Part shown: one piece after another, positions 1 through 5,378 of the stretch
Layout of the letters: every line of letters starts with the position of its first letter
Position numbering within the stretch: position 1 is the stretch's first letter
Source: an uncultured Paenibacillaceae bacterium
Lineage (GTDB): Bacteria > Bacillota > Bacilli > Paenibacillales > DA-C8
DNA length: 10,633 nt
Assembly (NCBI GenBank): GCA_937957685.1
Contig: CALGAO010000010.1
Location: 1 to 10,633, forward strand
Reading direction: 5' to 3'
Notes under the pieces: model-generated
What the model saw: the letters and a program-made list of their open reading frames with translations, nothing else
The model's database searches: none
Told to the model about the DNA's origin: nothing
Made by a program: the position numbers and the translations under genes

Positions 1-1
1 C

Positions 2-589
2 TCCGTCCAGGATATCGCGATCGCGCGCGCCATCCCCGGACTGGCGGTGGTGTTGCCGGCGGACCGGCATGAGACGAAGAAGATGACGGAAGCGCTCGTG
101 AACTACGATGGAGGGGTATATATCCGCATCGGTCGCAATCCTGTTGAGGATTGTTACGGCTCCGCCGATGAGGTGGACTTCCAGCTTGGCAAGGCGGTAC
201 GCATGCGGGATGGCAAGGACATCACGCTGATCGCGGCAGGAGAGACGGTGCGCGTCGCGCTGGATACGGCGGAGCTGCTCGAAGCCTCGGGCATCAGCTG
301 CCGGGTGCTCAATATGCATACGATCAAGCCGCTTGACGAGGATGCGATACGGCAAGCAGCGGACGAGACGGGAGCGATCATCACCCTGGAGGAACACAGC
401 ATCTACGGAGGTCTCGGCGCAGCAGTGGCAGAGACGGTCGTTCAGTATCGACCGGTACCGATGCGCATCATCGGTATTCCGGATGAACCGGCGATCGCCG
501 GCAAGACAGCGGAGGTATTCGCCCATTACGGCATCAGTGCGGACAATATCAGCAAGATCGCCGTTCAGATGCTGGAACAGAAGAGGTGA
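2..589 (+). CDS. Transketolase, C-terminal half/subunit (5'-truncated by window edge)
   Basis: This is the last 195 residues of a thiamine-diphosphate transketolase C-terminal section. The reading frame is open from base 2 and its start lies outside the window. The first part (SVQDIAIARAIPGLAVVLPAD, then VYIRIGRNP) is the end of the pyrimidine-binding domain. From about residue 60 the transketolase C-terminal domain follows, with GKDITLIAAGETV, a RVLNMHTIKPLD segment, LEEHSIYGGLGAAV and a closing AHYGISADNI. Family knowledge: transketolase moves two-carbon ketol units between sugar phosphates in the cytosolic pentose phosphate pathway. In many Bacillota it is encoded as two genes of about 270 and 310 residues, and this piece fits the smaller C-terminal subunit, though a full-length enzyme cannot be excluded. 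Its TGA stop lies inside the ribosome binding site of the kinase downstream, so the two are very likely co-transcribed and translationally close. The association with a sugar kinase suggests a dedicated catabolic copy, not the housekeeping enzyme. Confidence 0.9.
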   Translation, partial: SVQDIAIARAIPGLAVVLPADRHETKKMTEALVNYDGGVYIRIGRNPVEDCYGSADEVDFQLGKAVRMRDGKDITLIAAGETVRVALDTAELLEASGISCRVLNMHTIKPLDEDAIRQAADETGAIITLEEHSIYGGLGAAVAETVVQYRPVPMRIIGIPDEPAIAGKTAEVFAHYGISADNISKIAVQMLEQKR

Positions 590-596
590 GCCGCAG

Positions 597-2093
597 ATGG
601 AGTTCTCTTCGAAAGCGTATATCATAGCTGTTGATCAGAGCACATCGGGTACCAAGGCCCTCTTGATAGACCGGCAAGGGATGGTGCTGCACAGGCAGAG
701 CAAGGCCCATCCCCAGTACTATCCGCAGCTGGGCTGGGTGGAGCATGATCCGGTAGAACTGTTCAACAACGTATGCGAGACGGTAGGAGAGCTGCTTCGG
801 ACTGCCGGAATCACCGCCCAGGACATTGCTGTCCTCACCATCACGAACCAGCGTGAGACGGCGGTAGTCTGGGATTCGGAGACAGGGCAGCCCGTCTATC
901 CGGCTATCGTCTGGCAATGTCAACGGACGGCGGAGTTATGTGCCATTCTGAAGCGGATCGGGGCGGAACCGATCGTCATGGAGAAGACGGGCCTCTTGCT
1001 CGATCCGTATTTCTCAGCGGGGAAGTTCAAGTGGATCATCGACCACACCGGTCTGACCTCGGGCCGATATATGGCCGGAACGATCGACTCCTGGCTCATC
1101 TGGAAGCTGACGGATGGCAAGGTGCATGCGACGGATCATACCAATGCGAGCCGGACTTCGCTGTATAATCTGCACACCCGTAACTGGGATCCGGAGTTGC
1201 TCCAGCTGTTCGGCGTGGAGGGGCTGCTGTTGCCGGAGATCCGCTCCAGCACCGACCTGTACGGCGTCGTTGGAGAAGCGGGAGGCGCGGCCAGGGGCAT
1301 CCCGATCAGCGGGGTGATCGGCGACTCGCAGGCGGCGTTGTTCGGGCAGCTCTGCCATGAGCCGGGGATGGTCAAGGCGACATACGGCACGGGCACTTCG
1401 GTGCTGATGAATGTCGGCGCGAGGCCGATCCCGTCGGGCAATGGCCTGGTGACCGCGGTCGCCTGGTCGATCGACGGACAGATGACCTATGCGCTGGAGG
1501 GCATCATCCGCAGCTCCGGGGATACGCTGTCATGGCTGAAGAATGAGCTGCAGCTGTTCGATGATTACGGGGTCGCGGAGGAACTGGCGGCGTCGCTGCC
1601 GAACAATGAAGGCGTGTACCTGGTCCCGGCGTTCGTCGGCCTCGGCATCCCCCACTGGGATCCGGATGCTCGCGCGGCCATCGTCGGGATGAGCCGCGGC
1701 AGCGGCAAGGCGCACATCATCCGTGCCGGCCTCGAGAGCATCGCTTACCAGGTGCGGGACACGATCGAGTATATGTGCGCCGAGTCGGGGGCGCAGCTGA
1801 AGGAGCTTCGCGCCGATGGCGGAGCCGTTCGCAATCGGCTGCTCATGCAGTTCCAGGCGGATCAGCTGCAGATCGATGTCCGCGCGGTGGAGACGGCGGA
1901 GCTGTCAGCGATGGGCTCGGCTTATCTCGGCGGACTGGCGACCGGATACTGGAGCGGGCTCGACGAGCTGGCTGCGCTGCCTCGCCACACGAGCACGTTC
2001 CGTCCGAGCATGGCGAAGGATCTCGCGGATCGCTATTACAAGGGTTGGCAGCAAGCGGTGAAGCGGGTGTTGACACAAGATGCGGGGATATGA
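597..2093 (+). CDS. FGGY-family carbohydrate kinase, glycerol kinase-like
   Basis: A 498-residue ATP-dependent sugar/polyol kinase, the usual length of glycerol kinase, and GlpK-like along its whole length. The start at 597 is set by AAGAGGTGAG six bases upstream; the frame is open further upstream but has no better site there. Visible features are the N-terminal phosphate loop VDQSTSGTK (12-20), NQRET (84-88) with the Arg-Glu pair that binds glycerol in GlpK, DPYFS (136-140) with the substrate Tyr, GDSQAALFGQ (242-251) with the catalytic Asp243, YGTGTS (263-268) and ADGGAVRN (406-413). Differences from real GlpK are DQST in place of DQGT, and Ser244 where GlpK has the glycerol-contacting Gln. 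The loop before IPISG lacks the Gly/Arg fructose-bisphosphate site of E. coli GlpK and the His that HPr phosphorylates in Bacillota GlpK. The substrate may therefore be another short polyol or keto-sugar; this is inference. It sits between transketolase and nucleoside hydrolase genes in one apparent operon. Confidence 0.88.
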   Translation: MEFSSKAYIIAVDQSTSGTKALLIDRQGMVLHRQSKAHPQYYPQLGWVEHDPVELFNNVCETVGELLRTAGITAQDIAVLTITNQRETAVVWDSETGQPVYPAIVWQCQRTAELCAILKRIGAEPIVMEKTGLLLDPYFSAGKFKWIIDHTGLTSGRYMAGTIDSWLIWKLTDGKVHATDHTNASRTSLYNLHTRNWDPELLQLFGVEGLLLPEIRSSTDLYGVVGEAGGAARGIPISGVIGDSQAALFGQLCHEPGMVKATYGTGTSVLMNVGARPIPSGNGLVTAVAWSIDGQMTYALEGIIRSSGDTLSWLKNELQLFDDYGVAEELAASLPNNEGVYLVPAFVGLGIPHWDPDARAAIVGMSRGSGKAHIIRAGLESIAYQVRDTIEYMCAESGAQLKELRADGGAVRNRLLMQFQADQLQIDVRAVETAELSAMGSAYLGGLATGYWSGLDELAALPRHTSTFRPSMAKDLADRYYKGWQQAVKRVLTQDAGI

Positions 2094-2142
2094 TGAAGTC
2101 TGACTCATAGACCGGTGCATGTATCATGAAGGAGGAGAGTGT

Positions 2143-3057
2143 ATGACAAGCTTTTTGCCATACGATGTGCCTGAGCAGAGAAAATTGAGGTTGATCATTA
2201 ATACAGATGCCAAGAACGAGGCAGACGACCAGTTTGCGATCGTTCATGCGCTGCTTACGCCACGATTCGTCCATAAAGGGATCATCGCGGCGCATTTCGG
2301 TACGCATCGCACGACTGAGTCGATGATGGAGAGCTATCGGGAATGCGAGCATCTGCTGTCGCTGATGGGAGAGGCGGGCAAAGTGCCGCTGTACAGAGGC
2401 GCAGAGCATGCGATGAGCGACGAAGTGACGCCTGTTGTCTCGGAAGGCGCCGAGCTGATCGTACGCGAAGCGATGCGCGAGGATGACAAGCCGCTGTTCG
2501 TCATCTTCCTCGGACCGCTCACCGATCTGGCCAGCGCTTACCTGATGGAGCCGAAGATTGCCGATCGCCTGACGGCCATCTGGATCGGCGGCGGGAAATG
2601 GCCGTATGGGGAACGGGAGTTTAATCTGATGAACGATATCGATGCGGCCAATGTGGTGATGGCGTCTCCGATTCCGCTGTGGCAAGTGCCGCGCAGTGTC
2701 TACTCGACGATTCGCGTCAGCCTGGCGGAGCTCGCCTGGAAGGTGCGCCCGCATGGTGAGGTTGGCCGCTATCTGTTCGAACAGATGGTGGACTTCAACA
2801 ACCGGAATGTAACCTATGCAAACTTCCCGAAGGGGGAGATGTGGTCGCTTGGCGATTCGCCTGCGGTCAGCCTGCTGCTGGACGATCACGAGTACGGTTA
2901 TGAGGTGAAGCCAGCTCCGCGCATTACTCGCGAGATGAACTACGTGCACAATCAGCCGTACCGGCCGATTCGTGTTTATCACTTCGTTGACCCGCGCTTC
3001 ACGCTGGAGGACATGTTCGCGAAGCTCGCACTGTTCGCTCAGTCGCAACAAGGATAA
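2143..3057 (+). CDS. Nucleoside hydrolase-like protein (divergent IUNH family)
   Basis: A 304-residue cytosolic protein of the inosine-uridine nucleoside hydrolase superfamily, which cleaves the N-glycosidic bond of ribonucleosides. The start at 2143 follows GAAGGAGGAGAG by three to five bases; an ATG at 2119 in the same frame lies upstream of that site and is rejected. Family signs are the N-terminal metal motif NTDAKNEADDQFAI (20-33), FLGPLTDLA (122-130) in the position of the conserved Thr loop, an Ile-Gly-Gly-Gly turn (148-151), EFNLMNDIDAA (159-169) matching the canonical EFN...DPEAA, and WSLGDSPAV (234-242) carrying the last metal Asp. It is atypical: the first Asp is Asn20, the spacing between Asp22 and the Asp28-Asp29 pair is two residues longer than in the DxDPGxDD motif, and the catalytic His before the final Asp is Gly237. 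It may act on a modified nucleoside or another N-glycoside. It starts 49 bases after the kinase stop and is probably the last gene of that operon. Confidence 0.85.
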   Translation: MTSFLPYDVPEQRKLRLIINTDAKNEADDQFAIVHALLTPRFVHKGIIAAHFGTHRTTESMMESYRECEHLLSLMGEAGKVPLYRGAEHAMSDEVTPVVSEGAELIVREAMREDDKPLFVIFLGPLTDLASAYLMEPKIADRLTAIWIGGGKWPYGEREFNLMNDIDAANVVMASPIPLWQVPRSVYSTIRVSLAELAWKVRPHGEVGRYLFEQMVDFNNRNVTYANFPKGEMWSLGDSPAVSLLLDDHEYGYEVKPAPRITREMNYVHNQPYRPIRVYHFVDPRFTLEDMFAKLALFAQSQQG

Positions 3058-3070
3058 TGTGATAGGTTGC

Positions 3071-3113
3071 AGGTCGGTTAGAAAATGCACTGTTTTCTTC
3101 CCGACCTATTTTC
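3071..3113 (+). terminator. Candidate intrinsic terminator after the nucleoside hydrolase
   Basis: Starting 14 bases past the hydrolase stop, AGGTCGG (3071-3077) pairs perfectly with CCGACCT (3101-3107). Inside it AGAAAA (3080-3085) pairs with TTTTCT (3093-3098) around a seven-base loop, separated by a 2x2 internal loop. ATTTTC follows the stem at 3108-3113. This is a reasonable rho-independent terminator for the transketolase-kinase-hydrolase operon, although the T tract is short. Confidence 0.5.
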
Positions 3114-3164
3114 ATGGGGATGTTGGGCATACGACCGTAGAGGCTGGATCAGTACCGGAAAGAG

Positions 3165-3235
3165 TTGTACGAAAAATCGTACAAAACCGTGGGAAGCCGG
3201 CCGTGATCGATGAAGTTGTACGAAACATCGTACAA
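3165..3235. repeat. Two near-identical 20-bp palindromes, 51 bp apart
   Basis: Copy 1 (3165-3184) is TTGTACGA-AAAA-TCGTACAA and copy 2 (3216-3235) is TTGTACGA-AACA-TCGTACAA. Both have perfect 8-bp arms and differ only in the loop; identity continues a few bases on each side (AG before, AAC after). They lie between two convergent genes, so they do not look like a promoter operator. A dispersed intergenic palindrome family, a protein-binding site pair (51 bp is close to five helical turns), or transcript-end hairpins are the options; the sequence alone does not decide. Confidence 0.75.
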
Positions 3236-3284
3236 AACTGGTGTATCTACTGAGGGTTCCGGCATCGGAAGGCACAATGGATAG

Positions 3285-3308
3285 GGCGCCAGCAGCTTCG
3301 CTGGCGCC
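3285..3308. terminator. GC-rich hairpin between convergent genes
   Basis: GGCGCCAGC (3285-3293) pairs perfectly over 9 bp with GCTGGCGCC (3300-3308) around a six-base loop. It begins 10 bases after the ABC-F stop codon when read on the - strand. Neither strand has a good U tract after the stem (CTATCC on -, TTGCTC on +), so it may stabilise the 3' end of the ABC-F mRNA or be a weak bidirectional terminator. Confidence 0.45.
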
Positions 3309-3317
3309 TTGCTCCCA

Positions 3318-4907
3318 CTAAGTATTTCTTGCATTCTGCAGTCTGCGCTTCTCTGCGACGAGCTGCTGGAACTCCTCCTCCAATCGCTCCGAAGATTCGA
3401 GGCTGAGCCGGCTGAGCACCTCGGAGATGCGCGTCTCAATCACCATCAGGCGTTCCTCCCTGTCCGACTCCTCGTTCCTGGCAGCAGGTGGAGCCTCGTT
3501 CCTGTACTGCTCATAAGTGCCTTCGAAGAGGCGGATACGTCCTTCCTCGAAAGCCAATATCCGCGTCGCCAGGTTGCCGATGAACCGGCGATCATGGGAG
3601 ACGAACAGCACCGTTCCTTCGTAACCCTTGAGCAGCGATTCCAATGCCTCGATCGTCTCGATATCGAGGAAATTGGTCGGCTCATCGAGCACGAGCATGT
3701 TCACGTCACTGACGAAGATCTTGGCCAGCGCGACCTTGACGCGTTCGCCGCCGCTCAGCACGTGGACGGGCTTGTAGACGTCGTCGCGGAAGAAATGCAG
3801 ACGGGCCAGCACCGTGCGGATGGTCGTCTCGTCCTGCGAGGAAGTGGCGCGGACATTGTCGAGGATCGACCTGTCCATGTCCAGGATGTCGATCCTCTGG
3901 CTGAAGTAGCCGATGCGGACAGCGGGAGAGAGGGTGATATGCTCATCCGGCTGCAGCAGCTTCTTCACAAGCGTCGTCTTGCCTGCGCCGTTCGGGCCGA
4001 TGATGGCCAGTTTGTCTCCGCTTCGGATGTGGAAGGTCGCCGGTTGCCACAGGATGCGCTTGCCGATCCGTCCAGACAGGTTCTCCACACGCAGGACGAT
4101 CTTGCCGCGGATCACATCGCCGTGGAGCAGGTTCATCTTGATCGGCGGCAACTCGCGCCGCTTCTCGACCTTCTCCATCTTATCCAGCCTCGTCTCCATC
4201 GCTTTCACAGTCTGCGCAAGCTTCTTCTGCTTCTTCGCGAAGTACGGCTTCGCCCCGGCGATTCTCGCTTCGGATGTGCTGACATGCTTCGGCTTCTTCG
4301 TGGCGCGCGCCGCCTTCTCCTCCTTGAGCCGGATGGCTCGTTCGAGCTGTCGGCGCTCCTGCATATAGTGCTCATATGCCTCATCATGCTGTCTGTCTCT
4401 CAGCTCGCGCTCGGCAGCGTAATCCGAGTAATTGCCCCGGTACACGTGCAGCTTGCTGTCCCGAATCTCCCAGATCGAGGTGCACACCGCATCCAGGAAG
4501 GAGCGATCATGGGATACGATGACAAGCGCGCCTTGCCAGTTCAGGAATTGCTTCTCCAGCCACTCGATATGGGAAGTGTCGAGGTTGGTTGTCGGTTCGT
4601 CTGCGAAGAGCAGTTCCGGATCTTGCGCCAGCGCATGGAGGATCACTTCCTGCGTCTGTTCGCCGCCGCTCTTCGAATGATCGGGGGCAGGCAATTGCGG
4701 GATAAGTCCAGAGCGGGCGCGCGAAGATACCTGGCCTTCATCAGGCGCCTTCAGACCTGCGAGCACCTCCAGCAGCGTCGTTTTGCCGCTGCCATTGCGT
4801 CCGACGAGTCCGATCCGTGCCCCCGGTTCGATGTGCAGGTTCTGGAATTGGACGAGCAGTCGATCCCTTACATAGATTTTCAGATTGGTGGCTTCCAGCA
4901 AGATCAT
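3318..4907 (-). CDS. ABC-F type ATPase, probable antibiotic-resistance ribosomal protection protein
   Basis: A 529-residue soluble protein with two ABC ATPase domains and no membrane segments. NBD1 has Walker A GRNGSGKTT (36-44), signature SGGEQT (80-85), Walker B LLFADEPTTNLD (99-110) and switch SHDRS (132-136). NBD2 has GPNGAGKTT (304-312), LSGGERVK (384-391), MLVLDEPTNFLD (404-415) and SHDR (437-440). Both catalytic Glu residues (104 and 409) are present. NBD1 is compact: only about 36 residues separate Walker A from the signature, as I recall for the Vga/Msr/VmlR group. A long charged, helical linker (about 165-262) is the region that reaches the ribosomal P-site tRNA and peptidyl-transferase centre in this family. 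A Glu/Arg-rich C-terminal extension (470-529) is also typical of resistance members. The start at 4907 follows AAGGAG by eight bases; an in-frame ATG at 4955 lies inside the leader hairpin. Expected role: dislodging lincosamide, streptogramin A, pleuromutilin or macrolide drugs from ribosomes. The drug range is not visible. Expression is probably controlled by the attenuator upstream. Confidence 0.88.
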   Translation of the reverse strand: MILLEATNLKIYVRDRLLVQFQNLHIEPGARIGLVGRNGSGKTTLLEVLAGLKAPDEGQVSSRARSGLIPQLPAPDHSKSGGEQTQEVILHALAQDPELLFADEPTTNLDTSHIEWLEKQFLNWQGALVIVSHDRSFLDAVCTSIWEIRDSKLHVYRGNYSDYAAERELRDRQHDEAYEHYMQERRQLERAIRLKEEKAARATKKPKHVSTSEARIAGAKPYFAKKQKKLAQTVKAMETRLDKMEKVEKRRELPPIKMNLLHGDVIRGKIVLRVENLSGRIGKRILWQPATFHIRSGDKLAIIGPNGAGKTTLVKKLLQPDEHITLSPAVRIGYFSQRIDILDMDRSILDNVRATSSQDETTIRTVLARLHFFRDDVYKPVHVLSGGERVKVALAKIFVSDVNMLVLDEPTNFLDIETIEALESLLKGYEGTVLFVSHDRRFIGNLATRILAFEEGRIRLFEGTYEQYRNEAPPAARNEESDREERLMVIETRISEVLSRLSLESSERLEEEFQQLVAEKRRLQNARNT

Positions 4908-4952
4908 ACGATCAACTCCTTGTGACGGGAGCACGATCGCCGTGAAACGAAT

Positions 4953-4990
4953 CATGCCCCCTGATTCTGGTGTCCAGAATAGGAGGCATG
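4953..4990 (-). terminator. Leader hairpin (attenuator terminator) before the ABC-F gene
   Basis: On the - strand CATGCC pairs with GGCATG at the base, then a C-A mismatch, 3 bp, a bulged G, and CTATTCTGG-type upper arm pairing as ATTCTGG/CCAGAAT (7 bp) around a 3-base loop: a 38-nt hairpin ending 46 bases before the start codon. It is followed by ATTCGTTTC, a weak but U-rich tail. Its 5' arm is also complementary to an upstream segment (see attenuator), which marks it as the conditional terminator of a leader switch. Confidence 0.6.
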
Positions 4991-5168
4991 GATGGACGAC
5001 AGGCTGACGCAGACGCGCTTGATGAGCCTGTGCAATAACCGTCTACTAAGGGGTATGTCCGAGCCATGGTCTGATCCTATTCTGAAACTTCGTTTGAAGA
5101 CGTGTGCAAACAAACCTTGTTGCGAGGTCGTTTGGCTTCCTTCAATGTCCGTTTCCAGTCGAATAGGA

Positions 5169-5180
5169 TTAGTTGTCCAT
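5169..5180 (-). CDS. Candidate leader peptide (uORF) of the attenuator
   Basis: ATG GAC AAC TAA (peptide MDN), preceded by AAAGGGTGA at 5200-5192, a rather distant ribosome binding site. The stop codon overlaps the first base of attenuator segment 1. Alternatives are a GTG start at 5195 in the same frame, giving VNVGAMDN, or ATG AAA GGG TGA (MKG) at 5203-5192. One of these is likely to be the drug-sensing ORF; which one cannot be told from sequence. Confidence 0.4.
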   Translation of the reverse strand: MDN

Positions 5181-5218
5181 CGCTCCGACGTTCACCCTTT
5201 CATGTTCAAGTTATCTAT

Positions 5219-5247
5219 AAAATATCGGTTTGGTCTCTGAATGTCAA
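5219..5247 (-). promoter_or_regulatory. Sigma-A promoter of the ABC-F leader transcript
   Basis: On the - strand a perfect -35 TTGACA (5247-5242) is followed by a 17-bp spacer and a -10 TATTTT (5224-5219, 4 of 6 consensus). Transcription would begin near 5212, about 30 bases before the MDN leader ORF and about 305 bases before the ABC-F start, which leaves room for the whole attenuator. Confidence 0.65.
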
Positions 5248-5278
5248 CTCATCTTGCCGGGGCTGCGACAACATGCCT

Positions 5279-5378
5279 ATCGCGGTGAACGGCATGTGAC
5301 ACTTACCCCGTCCCTTTGTCACGCTATCATCGCGGTGAACGGCATGTGACACTAACTCCGTCCCTATGTCACGCGCTA
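5279..5378. repeat. Two tandem 50-bp repeats with internal dyad
   Basis: Units start at 5279 and 5329 with an exact 50-bp period. The first 46 bases differ at only three positions. Each unit starts ATCGCGGTGAACGGCATG and then carries TGTGACA (5295 and 5345) facing TGTCAC (5317 and 5367) around a CCGTCCCT-containing core. The second unit runs up to and over the stop codon of the permease gene (5376-5378). Two copies without spacers exclude a CRISPR array. The TGTGACA/GGGACGG composition is reminiscent of short palindromic elements dispersed by Y1-type (REP/IS200-like) transposases, but this is only a resemblance. Confidence 0.75.

Larger units (their letters stand above)
4953..5180 (-). promoter_or_regulatory. 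Ribosome-mediated transcription attenuator of the ABC-F gene
   Basis: Read on the - strand, four segments can pair alternatively. Segment 1 is ATCCTATTC (5169-5161), segment 2 is CAGAATAGGAT (5084-5074), segment 3 is TCCTATTCTG (4984-4975) and segment 4 is CCAGAAT (4970-4964). Segments 1:2 form 9 perfect pairs, 2:3 form 10 perfect pairs, and 3:4 belong to the terminator hairpin. A tiny ORF ends exactly where segment 1 begins. In the expected model 1:2 pairing frees 3:4 to terminate; a drug-stalled ribosome on the leader ORF covers segment 1, so 2 pairs with 3 and transcription reads into the ABC-F gene. The complementarity is seen directly; the mechanism is inferred from known ABC-F and erm leaders. 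Confidence 0.7.

Noticed and set aside
597..2093. Naming the FGGY kinase glpK outright
   Set aside because: Substitutions at the glycerol-contacting Gln and phosphate loop, and a context without glycerol facilitator or dehydrogenase in view, make the substrate uncertain.
1843..3090. A 415-codon open frame on the - strand opposite the kinase and nucleoside hydrolase
   Set aside because: It has no recognisable domain and spans two genes with clear family motifs on the other strand.
3309..4925. A 538-codon open frame on the + strand opposite the ABC-F gene
   Set aside because: It is the antisense shadow of the ABC-F coding sequence, Leu/Arg/His-rich with no family motifs; the - strand frame has complete ABC motifs, a ribosome binding site and a promoter.
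4908..4955. Upstream in-frame ATG at 4955 for the ABC-F gene
   Set aside because: It lies inside the attenuator hairpin without a ribosome binding site; ATG 4907 has AAGGAG eight bases upstream and begins the conserved NBD1 strand.
5279..5378. Possible CRISPR array
   Set aside because: Only two directly joined units, no unique spacers and no cas genes nearby.
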